Source of the DNA: Pseudomonas persica
GTDB lineage: Bacteria > Pseudomonadota > Gammaproteobacteria > Pseudomonadales > Pseudomonadaceae
Assembly: GCF_900291015.1 (NCBI RefSeq)
Contig: NZ_OLKL01000047.1
Span: forward strand, 89,489 to 153,488
Reading direction: 5' to 3'
DNA length: 64,000 nucleotides
Numbering within the stretch: position 1 is the stretch's first letter; each line of letters begins with the position of its first letter. Under the pieces are notes generated by a model. It saw only the letters and a program-made list of their open reading frames with translations. It had not been told where the DNA came from and did no database searches. The position numbers were made by a program, and so were the translations under genes. Positions 15,824-22,973 of this stretch are shown here, in pieces.

Positions 15824-15882
15824 TGTTTCCACAGGCCGTGCTGCGCTAGAATGCGCCTCTTTTCCACAGCCTGCTGCCTACC

Positions 15883-17124
15883 ATGCCCGATCTGAGCCCC
15901 GCCTCCCCTCCCCTCGCTGTCGTCATCGGCGGCGGCCCAGCCGGCCTGATGGCCGCCGAAGCACTGGCCCAGGCGGGCCTGGCGGTCGAGGTGTTCGACG
16001 CCATGCCTTCGGTGGGCCGCAAGTTCCTGCTGGCGGGTGTCGGTGGCATGAACATCACCCATTCCGAGCCCTACCCGGCGTTCGTCAGCCGGTATGCCGA
16101 GCGCCAGGGCGAGATTGCTGCGCTGCTGCGCGACTTTGATGCCGATGCCTTGCGCCAGTGGATTCACGGTCTGGGCATCGAAACCTTCGTCGGCACCTCG
16201 GGCCGGGTGTTCCCCACCGACATGAAAGCCGCGCCACTGCTGCGCGCCTGGCTCAAGCGCCTGCGCGACAGCGGGGTAGTTATCCACACCCGTCACCGCT
16301 GGCTGGGCTGGAATGCCGAGGGTGCATTGCGGATTGCTTATCCACAGGGCGAGCGGCTGGTGAAGGCCGCCGTAGTGGTGCTGGCGCTGGGTGGCGGCAG
16401 TTGGGCACGACTGGGTTCGGACGGAAGCTGGCAACCGGTGCTGGCCGAACGGGCTGTGGATATCTCGCCCTTGCAGCCGAGCAACTGCGGTTTTGAAGTG
16501 GCAGGCTGGAGTGCGCTGCTCAAGGACAAGTTCGCCGGTACGCCGTTGAAGAACATTGCCCTCAGCGTTCCCGGCAGCGCGCCGCGCAAGGGCGAGTTCA
16601 TCCTCACCGCGCAGGGTGTGGAAGGCAGCCTGGTGTATGCCTGGTCAGCGCCGGTGCGCGAGGCCATCAACCGTGAGGGCCACGGGGTGTTGCTGCTCGA
16701 CCTGTTGCCGGACAAGCCTGTGGAGAAGATTGCCCAGGCGCTGGCCAAGCCACGGGGTTCGCGCTCCATGGCCAAGCACTTGCACAGCCAGCTGGGTATC
16801 GATGGGGTCAAGGCAGCGCTGTTGCGCGAGCTGACCGATCAGGCGACCTTTGCCGACCCTGGTGCCTTGGCGAGGGCGATCAAGGCATTGCCGATCACGC
16901 TGGTACGCACACGGCCACTGGATGAAGCGATCAGCAGCGCGGGTGGAGTGCGTTTCGAGGGGCTGGATAAGGGCTTGATGGTCAAGGGCATGCCGGGGGT
17001 ATTCTGTGCCGGCGAAATGCTGGACTGGGAGGCGCCGACCGGGGGATATCTGCTGACGGCGTGCTTTGCCAGCGGCTTGCGGGCCGGGCGGGCGGCGGCG
17101 GATTGGCTCAAATCCAAAGGCTGA
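15883..17124 (+). CDS. FAD-dependent flavoprotein of the YhiN/HI0933 family
   Basis: The 413-residue protein opens with the dinucleotide-binding fold VVIGGGPAGLMAAEALA and continues with SVGRKFLLAGVGGMNITHSE, the conserved stretch of the HI0933-like family. SSAGGVRFEGLD and FCAGEMLDWEAPTGGYLL close the FAD site. The family's role is not established; related proteins act as NAD(P)H-dependent oxidoreductases. It is monocistronic, and a REP pair follows its stop codon. Confidence 0.85.
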   Translation: MPDLSPASPPLAVVIGGGPAGLMAAEALAQAGLAVEVFDAMPSVGRKFLLAGVGGMNITHSEPYPAFVSRYAERQGEIAALLRDFDADALRQWIHGLGIETFVGTSGRVFPTDMKAAPLLRAWLKRLRDSGVVIHTRHRWLGWNAEGALRIAYPQGERLVKAAVVVLALGGGSWARLGSDGSWQPVLAERAVDISPLQPSNCGFEVAGWSALLKDKFAGTPLKNIALSVPGSAPRKGEFILTAQGVEGSLVYAWSAPVREAINREGHGVLLLDLLPDKPVEKIAQALAKPRGSRSMAKHLHSQLGIDGVKAALLRELTDQATFADPGALARAIKALPITLVRTRPLDEAISSAGGVRFEGLDKGLMVKGMPGVFCAGEMLDWEAPTGGYLLTACFASGLRAGRAAADWLKSKG

Positions 17125-17131
17125 CACCGCC

Positions 17132-17221
17132 CCCTGTGGGAGCGGGTTTACCCGCGAACACGGGCGAAGCCCGTGCCCTGCACCGCGTCGTATTCTTCGC
17201 GGGTAAACCCGCTCCCACAGA
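17132..17221. repeat. Inverted REP pair between convergent genes
   Basis: CCCTGTGGGAGCGGGTTTAC (left) and GTAAACCCGCTCCCACAG (right) form an inverted pair with a GGGCGAAGCCCGT sub-hairpin in the middle. It separates the 3' ends of the flavoprotein and rhlE genes. Confidence 0.88.
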
Positions 17222-17240
17222 GACCGCGTAGACCGCGAGT

Positions 17241-18572
17241 CTACGGCTTACGCTTGCGCGCCCCACCATTGAAACTAGGCACCTTGCGCACCGCCTTCAC
17301 CGCCGGCTGCGCACTGCCTGATTCAGCACTGTCCATCCAGCGCCCCAATCCGCGCTTGGCGCTATTCTCTTTCGGCTTCTTGGGCTTCTTCGGCTTCTTG
17401 ATCACCTGGCCACTGGCGTCGGTCATCGGCACCCGGTGGTCAGGGATGAAGTCTGGCTCTTCGTGACGCGGCAGGGTCTGCCGGGTCAGCACTTCGATCG
17501 CCGCCAGTAGTTGCACTTCATCTGCACACACCAGCGAGATCGCCTCGCCTTTGTTGCCCGCCCGTCCGGTACGCCCGATGCGGTGCACGTAATCCTCGGC
17601 AACGATCGGCAGGTCAAGGTTGACCACCAGCGGCAAGTCATCGATATCCAGGCCGCGGGCGGCCACATCGGTCGCCACCAGCACCTGGATTTCGCGGGCC
17701 TTGAAGCTGTCCAGGGCACGCTGGCGGGTGGCTTGCGGGCGGTCACCGTGGATACCGTCGGCATTCACACCCTCGGCCAGCAAGCGCTCCACCAGTTGGT
17801 CCACACCATTGCGGGTCTTGGCGAACACCAGCACCTGCTTCCAGCGCTGCTTGCGCAGCAGGTGGCAGAACAGGTCGACCTTGCGCTTTTTATCCACAGG
17901 CACCAGCCACTGTTTGACGCTGGCGGCCGTGGCATTGCGCGGGCTGACTTCGATGCTCAGCGGGTCATTCAGGGCCAGCCCTGCCAGCATGCGGATCTGC
18001 TCGGAGAAAGTGGCGGAGAACAGCAACGTCTGGCGCTTGCGTGGCAGCGCGGCGTACACCGACTGCAGCTCTTCGGCAAAGCCCAGGTCGAGCATGCGGT
18101 CGGCTTCATCCAGCACCAGGGTCTGCACCTGGTTGAACTTCAAGGCGTTCTGCCGGAACAGGTCGAGCAAGCGGCCCGGGGTGGCCACCAGCAGATCGAC
18201 ACCACGGCGCAGGCGCATCATCTGCGGGTTGATGCTGACCCCGCCATACACCGCGTAAGTGCTCAGCGGCAGGTTCTCGGCATACTCGCGCACGTTGTTG
18301 TGCACCTGCTCGGCCAGCTCACGGGTGGGCACCAGCACCAGCGCGCGGATCGAGTTGCTGGCCACCTTCTCGCCTTCCAGCGCCAGGCGCTGCAGCACGG
18401 GCAGGGCAAAGCCCGCGGTCTTGCCGGTGCCGGTCTGGGCCGCGGCCATCAGGTCGCGGCCGGCCAGCACGGCGGGGATGGCCTTGGCCTGCACCGGGGT
18501 CGGAGTGGTGTAGTCCAGCTGCTGCAGGGTGCGCAGCAGTGGTTCGATCAGGCCGAGTTTGGCGAAATTCAT
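17241..18572 (-). CDS. rhlE: ATP-dependent RNA helicase RhlE
   Basis: This 443-residue DEAD-box helicase has the Q motif (TTPTPVQAKAIP), motif I (AAQTGTGKT), Ia (PTRELAEQ), II (LDEADRMLD), III (SAT), V (ARGLDIDDL) and VI (HRIGRTGRAG). The C-terminal tail is basic with KKPKKPKKPK and ends RKRKP, as in RhlE proteins, which remodel RNA in ribosome assembly and mRNA decay, also at low temperature. Convergent with the flavoprotein gene; its start faces the EamA gene end at 55 bases. Confidence 0.93.
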   Translation of the reverse strand: MNFAKLGLIEPLLRTLQQLDYTTPTPVQAKAIPAVLAGRDLMAAAQTGTGKTAGFALPVLQRLALEGEKVASNSIRALVLVPTRELAEQVHNNVREYAENLPLSTYAVYGGVSINPQMMRLRRGVDLLVATPGRLLDLFRQNALKFNQVQTLVLDEADRMLDLGFAEELQSVYAALPRKRQTLLFSATFSEQIRMLAGLALNDPLSIEVSPRNATAASVKQWLVPVDKKRKVDLFCHLLRKQRWKQVLVFAKTRNGVDQLVERLLAEGVNADGIHGDRPQATRQRALDSFKAREIQVLVATDVAARGLDIDDLPLVVNLDLPIVAEDYVHRIGRTGRAGNKGEAISLVCADEVQLLAAIEVLTRQTLPRHEEPDFIPDHRVPMTDASGQVIKKPKKPKKPKENSAKRGLGRWMDSAESGSAQPAVKAVRKVPSFNGGARKRKP

Positions 18573-18627
18573 GGCAATACCGTCAGGGGGTTCAGCGAAG
18601 GCGGCAAGTTTACCGCATCGCCCCTGC

Positions 18628-19548
18628 CTACTTGCAGATTTCGCCTTTCAACGGCTGCGCCGGCTCAGGTGCCTTGCGCCACTGCGGCAGGCCGATCAGC
18701 ACCACCGCGCCGATGATCACCGCCATGGCCACACACTCTTCGGCACCAATCTGCTCGCCAGCAAAGACGATGCCCAGCAGCACCGCCACCGCCGGGTTGA
18801 CATAGGCATAGCTGGTGGCAGCGGCCGGGCGCACGTGCTTGAGCAAGTACATGTAGGCACTGAACGCCAGGATCGAACCGAAGAACACCAGATAGGCCAA
18901 CGCGCCCCAGCCGGCAGCGGTCGGCATCTGTGTCATGCGCTCACCAGACAGCACACTGCCAAGCAACAGCACGGCACCGCCGACCAGCATTTGCGCGGCG
19001 CTGGCCATGGGCCCCTGGGGCAGCGGCAAGGTCTTGCTCCACACCGAGCCGAATGCCCATGACGCCGCCGCAAAAATGATCAGCGCCGCGCCAATCGGGC
19101 TTGCCTGCAGGTTGGAGCCCAGGTTCAGCAGGCCGATACCCGCCAGCCCGAGGGCGATCCCCGCCCACTCCAGCTTCGAATTACGGTGCCCGAACAACAG
19201 ACCGAACAGCAAGGTGAACAGCGGCACAGTTGCCACCGCCAGCGCTGCCACGCCCGAGGCCACACCGGCATGCTCGGCCACGGTCACACCACCATTGCCA
19301 CAGCTGAGCAGCAGAAAACCGATCGCCCCCGCAGCCCGCCACTGCGGCCAGGTCGGCGCCGGCACACCGCGCCAGCGCAAGAAGCCATACAGCAGGCCAC
19401 CGGCAATCAGGAAGCGCACCCCGGCCATGAGCATCGGCGGCCAGCTCTCGACGCCAATACGAATGAACAGATAGGTGGAACCCCAGACCAGGTACAAGGC
19501 CAGGAAAGCGCCAATGAGCAACAACGGGAAGCGACGGGAGGCAGGCAT
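18628..19548 (-). CDS. EamA/DMT-family exporter, YedA-like
   Basis: The protein has ten hydrophobic helices in two EamA repeats (WGSTYLFIRIGVESWPP near residue 25, and the second from about 150). YedA-like members export amino acids or small metabolites. I start at ATG 19548 (MPASRRFPLL); a GTG nine bases upstream is an alternative. An Lrp-type regulator gene stands divergently 155 bases away, a pairing often seen with amino-acid exporters, so control by that regulator is likely. Confidence 0.8.
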   Translation of the reverse strand: MPASRRFPLLLIGAFLALYLVWGSTYLFIRIGVESWPPMLMAGVRFLIAGGLLYGFLRWRGVPAPTWPQWRAAGAIGFLLLSCGNGGVTVAEHAGVASGVAALAVATVPLFTLLFGLLFGHRNSKLEWAGIALGLAGIGLLNLGSNLQASPIGAALIIFAAASWAFGSVWSKTLPLPQGPMASAAQMLVGGAVLLLGSVLSGERMTQMPTAAGWGALAYLVFFGSILAFSAYMYLLKHVRPAAATSYAYVNPAVAVLLGIVFAGEQIGAEECVAMAVIIGAVVLIGLPQWRKAPEPAQPLKGEICK

Positions 19549-19702
19549 GGCAAACACTCGAAATCCGTTTACGGGTTGCTTAGTTTAGAAAGGCCACCGA
19601 GTAAACTTAAGTTACAAAACAGCTTTAAATCCCCCGAACACTTTGCATTGCATGGTTATTCGGATGTTTTTCAAGCGAATCCAAACCAGGCAGGAATCAT
19701 CC

Positions 19703-20152
19703 ATGGACAAGTACGACCGCATGCTGCTCGCCGCGTTACTCGACAATGGCCGCGCCACCTTCGCGCAACTGGCGCGCCAGGTGAACCTGTCGGCGCCAGC
19801 GGTGGCCGAGCGGGTGGCCAAGCTCGAGGCCAGCGGGGTCATCACCGGCTACCAGGCCAAGGTCGACATGAGCAAGATCGGCCTGCCGATCCAGTGCGTG
19901 ATCGAGCTGCGCCTGGCCAGTCACGGCAATCAGCAGGCCTATGAAGCGTTGACCCAGATCCCCCAGCTGACCGAATGTCACCGAGTCACCGGCGACCCCT
20001 GCGTCATCATGCAGGCAGCGGTGGGTTCGATGCCCGAGCTGGAAGAGCTGATCAACCGGGTGGCGCAGTTCGGCTTCAGCAAGACCTCGATCATTCTCTC
20101 CAGCGCTGTGGAGCGGCGGGTGCCGCTGGCGCAGCTGGAGAAGAAGTCTTAA
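19703..20152 (+). CDS. Lrp/AsnC-family transcriptional regulator
   Basis: The 149-residue protein has an N-terminal helix-turn-helix (RATFAQLARQVNLSAPAVAE) followed by the RAM effector domain (GDPCVIMQAAVGSMPELEELI). The ATG at 19703 is chosen because it gives the family's start MDKYDRMLL. It diverges from the EamA exporter and probably controls it in response to an amino acid. Its stop codon overlaps that of the exonuclease gene by four bases on the opposite strand. Confidence 0.87.
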   Translation: MDKYDRMLLAALLDNGRATFAQLARQVNLSAPAVAERVAKLEASGVITGYQAKVDMSKIGLPIQCVIELRLASHGNQQAYEALTQIPQLTECHRVTGDPCVIMQAAVGSMPELEELINRVAQFGFSKTSIILSSAVERRVPLAQLEKKS

Positions 20153-20754
20153 CAGTATTTGGCCAGGGTATCGCGGACCTTCGCGGCCGGGACCTTCTGC
20201 AGGCGGCACAGTAGGTCGTGGCTCAACTGCTGGATACCGTGGTTCTGGCGCAACACGCCAGCCAGGTGTTGCAGCAGGTTGGCAGCCATTTCGGCATCGG
20301 CCATGGCCCGGTGCGCGGTACCGGTATCCGGCAGCCCGGCCCAGCGGGTCAAGGTGCCCAGCTTGTGGTTCGGTGCCGCCGGCAGCAAGCGCCGTGACAG
20401 CAGCAGGGAACAGGCGAAGGCCTGGCTGCGGCTACGGCCGATGCGGCTCAGTTCGTAGTCCCAGAACTTCTGGTCGAAGGCGGCATTGTGTGCCAGCAGC
20501 GGGGTAGCACCGACGAACTCGGCCACTTCGTTCATCACCTTGTCCACCGGCGGCGCACTGCGCAGCATGGCGGTGGTGATGCCGGTCAGACCGGCGACGA
20601 AGGCCGGTACCGGCACACCCGCATTCATCAGGCTCTGGTAGCGCTCGACGATGCGCCCGCCCTCCAGCATCACCACCGCCACCTCGGTGGCGCGGCAGCC
20701 AGCGCCGGGGCTGATGCCGGTGGTTTCAAAGTCGATGACAGCGATACGTTCCAT
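20149..20754 (-). CDS. 3'-5' exonuclease of the DnaQ family
   Basis: A 201-residue DEDDh exonuclease. Exo I is AVIDFETTG near residue 7, Exo II is LLAHNAAFDQKFW near 88, and Exo III carries AHRAMADAE near 150 with the catalytic histidine. It is not the polymerase III epsilon subunit itself: it lacks the polymerase-binding tail and has a different C-terminus. Substrate may be DNA or RNA. It follows the NYN gene by nine bases, so the two are co-transcribed. Confidence 0.85.
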   Translation of the reverse strand: MERIAVIDFETTGISPGAGCRATEVAVVMLEGGRIVERYQSLMNAGVPVPAFVAGLTGITTAMLRSAPPVDKVMNEVAEFVGATPLLAHNAAFDQKFWDYELSRIGRSRSQAFACSLLLSRRLLPAAPNHKLGTLTRWAGLPDTGTAHRAMADAEMAANLLQHLAGVLRQNHGIQQLSHDLLCRLQKVPAAKVRDTLAKYC

Positions 20755-20763
20755 GCAACGGCC

Positions 20764-21243
20764 TCAGTGTTTGAGCAACAGCGCACCCTCGATGGGCACA
20801 TAACGGGTGGCGGCACGGATCAGCGACAGTGCGGTAAGCCCGGGCACACCATACACCACGGCTTCAGTGCCATGGCGCTGGATCACCCGCTCCAGCAGCA
20901 GGTCGAAATCACCATCGCCGGAGGCCAGCACCACCTGGTCGACGCGGCTGGCGGCGTCGATCACATCCAGGGTAATGCCCACATCCCAGTCACCCTTGGC
21001 CGAGCCATCGCTGCGCTGGATGAAGGGCTTAAGCCGCACATCGAAACCGAGGTTGCGCAAGATCTGCTGGAATTGCTGCTGCTTGCTGTCGCCACGGTCG
21101 ATGGCATAGGCCACGGCCTCGACGATCTGGCCTTCGCGGCTGACATCGGCCCACAGGGCGGTGTAGTTGAAATGGCAGCCGTGGGCCTGGCGCACGGTGT
21201 AGTAGAGGTTCTGCACATCGGCGAACAGCGCGATCTTTTTCAC
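20764..21243 (-). CDS. NYN-domain (PIN-like) putative ribonuclease, LabA/DUF88 type
   Basis: The 159-residue protein has the NYN acidic sites: ALFADVQNLYY near residue 5, DWDVGITLDVID near 85 and VVLASGDGDFDLLLE near 105. These resemble the PIN/FLAP nuclease fold and suggest a metal-dependent RNase. The GTG at 21243 (VKKIALFADVQN) is the start; the longer upstream frame runs into a repeat. It leads an operon with the DnaQ-like exonuclease. The substrate is unknown. Confidence 0.85.
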   Translation of the reverse strand: MKKIALFADVQNLYYTVRQAHGCHFNYTALWADVSREGQIVEAVAYAIDRGDSKQQQFQQILRNLGFDVRLKPFIQRSDGSAKGDWDVGITLDVIDAASRVDQVVLASGDGDFDLLLERVIQRHGTEAVVYGVPGLTALSLIRAATRYVPIEGALLLKH

Positions 21244-21289
21244 CTGGGCATCTCTTGTCAGGCCGGGATTGCCGGGGGCTGCTGTGCAG

Positions 21290-21315
21290 CCCTTCGCGGG
21301 CACGCCCGCGAAGGG
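21290..21315. repeat. Palindromic repeat, CCCTTCGCGGGC ... GCCCGCGAAGGG
   Basis: A 12-bp perfect stem around CA C, followed by a second small GGGGCGC/GCGCCCC hairpin to 21331. The sequence is a REP variant with CACGCCCGCG in place of TAAACCCGCTC. It lies between the NYN and DUF2076 genes and may end transcription of the latter's antisense or protect an RNA end. Confidence 0.7.
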
Positions 21316-21357
21316 GCGCAAAGCGCCCCCCAAATTGCCAGCAGTATGCCAGACCTG

Positions 21358-22113
21358 TCAGACGTACGAGTCGTCGTCCGAGAAGAACCCGCCATCATCG
21401 CTGCCATAATCGCTGTCCGCGTAACCACCCTGGTCACTGCCCCAGCCACCATTATCAGCCACCTGCTGCTGCGCCCCCGAGTCGTTCCAGCCACCGCTGT
21501 CACTGGCCGGCGCCGGCTCTTCCTTGATCACCTCGACCACCTCCTCCGGCTGCGAGTTGTGGTTGAACAGGCTGCTGATGCCCTGCGCCAGCAACACACC
21601 ACCCGCCACACCGGCTGCAGTCTGCATCGCGCCACCGAGGAAGCTGCTGGCGCCACTGCGTGCCGGCGCAGCGCCAAAGCCAGGCTGCTGCACTTGCGGC
21701 TGGGAAAAGCCCGGCGCCGACGGCTCACGCCAGCCACCAGCAGATGCCACGGGGGCTGCAGCGGGACGCTGCGGCTGCACGGCCGGGGCCGCATTGCGCC
21801 CAGCCGAACCAAAGATGCTGGACAGGAAACCACCACCGCCATTGCTCGGCGCGCTGCCGGCACGGGCGGCCTCGGCCTGGGCACGGGCCTGCTTCAGTTC
21901 GGCTTCCAGCTGCTTGTTCTGCTCGTCGAGGCGCTTGATCGCCGCCTCCTGCACCAGAATCGCCTGGGCCATGTAATAAGGCGCCGCTGGCTGCCGACGC
22001 ACATGCTCCTCGATGCATGCCTGAGCCTGCGCGTCCCGTGGCTGGCTCGGGTCCTCGGCTTGCTTGATGCGGCCGAACAGGCCGTCGATCAGTGTTTGTT
22101 CTTCAGTATTCAT
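21358..22113 (-). CDS. DUF2076 family protein, low-complexity and acidic tail
   Basis: The 251-residue protein starts with MNTEEQTLIDGLFGRIKQAE, the mark of DUF2076 proteins. A coiled-coil stretch (LDEQNKQLEAELKQARAQAE) and a proline/alanine/glutamine linker follow, then a glycine-rich possible membrane segment (GAMQTAAGVAGGVLLAQG) and a tail rich in D, G and S. Members are linked to the cell envelope but the function is not known. ATG 22113 is preferred because the upstream extension lacks homology. It diverges from the YciC-like gene. Confidence 0.75.
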   Translation of the reverse strand: MNTEEQTLIDGLFGRIKQAEDPSQPRDAQAQACIEEHVRRQPAAPYYMAQAILVQEAAIKRLDEQNKQLEAELKQARAQAEAARAGSAPSNGGGGFLSSIFGSAGRNAAPAVQPQRPAAAPVASAGGWREPSAPGFSQPQVQQPGFGAAPARSGASSFLGGAMQTAAGVAGGVLLAQGISSLFNHNSQPEEVVEVIKEEPAPASDSGGWNDSGAQQQVADNGGWGSDQGGYADSDYGSDDGGFFSDDDSYV

Positions 22114-22280
22114 GGGGCGACCTCGTGGGGTAGCGGGACAACGGACAGCGTCAAAGATGGGGCGTACAGGCGTGGGATTCAATAACCGGCGGTGTGAAAC
22201 TTTTTTCAGCAAATGACAGCTCCAAGCCTGCTTTGGGCTAAAGTTAGGCCCCTGTTTTTACTGCCATGCGATGTTGACTG

Positions 22281-22937
22281 ATGAATCCGCTGAGTGTCCT
22301 GCGCGACTCCTTGTACTTCTTCCGCCGCCACCTGCCGAACATTCTCCAGCTGTGCCTGCCGCTGGTGGTGCTGGAAGCCCTGATCACTCAACTGCTGTAC
22401 CGCCAGCTGGGCGACCAGGCATCGCCAGCCTACGGCATGCTGGTGAGTCTGCTGTTCTACCCGCTGTACAGCGCCGCACTGATCCTGTACCTGGACACCC
22501 GCAGCAACGGCCAGGACATCGCCAAGCGCGACCTGTTCGCCCGCGCCCTGCAATTGTGGCCGCAGCTGGCCCTGCTGATCCTGATCAGCTCGCTGCTGAT
22601 CATGGCCGGCCTGGCGCTGTTCATCTTCCCGGGCGTCTGGATCATGATCAATCTGGTGTTCGCCGAGTACCTGCTGGTGCTGCGCGGCCGGCCGGTGGTG
22701 CAGTCGATGCGCGACAGCGCCAGCATGACCACCGGGCACTTCATGCGCATCATGATTTGCGTGGTCGGCGTGCTGGCCCCCATCTGGCTGATCGACGGGC
22801 TGCTGCTGATGGCCTTCCCCGAGCCATCGCCCGGCATGGAGCTGGCCATGGACAGCCTCAGCGGCTTCCTGCAACTGTTCAGCACCGTGGTACTGTACCG
22901 CCTGTTCATGCTGCTGGAAGGCGAAGCCGGAGCATGA
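22281..22937 (+). CDS. YciC-family inner-membrane protein
   Basis: A 218-residue protein with about six hydrophobic helices (LPNILQLCLPLVVLEALI, LLILISSLLIMAGLALFIF and others), matching the YciC family of inner-membrane proteins of unknown role. The N-terminal RDSLYFFRRHLPNI and the FPGVWIMINLVFAEYLLVLR block are typical. It is convergent with hrpB and stands alone. Confidence 0.8.
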   Translation: MNPLSVLRDSLYFFRRHLPNILQLCLPLVVLEALITQLLYRQLGDQASPAYGMLVSLLFYPLYSAALILYLDTRSNGQDIAKRDLFARALQLWPQLALLILISSLLIMAGLALFIFPGVWIMINLVFAEYLLVLRGRPVVQSMRDSASMTTGHFMRIMICVVGVLAPIWLIDGLLLMAFPEPSPGMELAMDSLSGFLQLFSTVVLYRLFMLLEGEAGA

Positions 22938-22973
22938 TGCCCAGGCTCATCACTTGACCGGATAATGCTGCTG

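Noticed and set aside
20488..22185. 565-codon frame on the plus strand opposite the exonuclease, NYN and DUF2076 genes
   Set aside because: It crosses three well-supported minus-strand genes and has low-complexity, H- and R-rich content.
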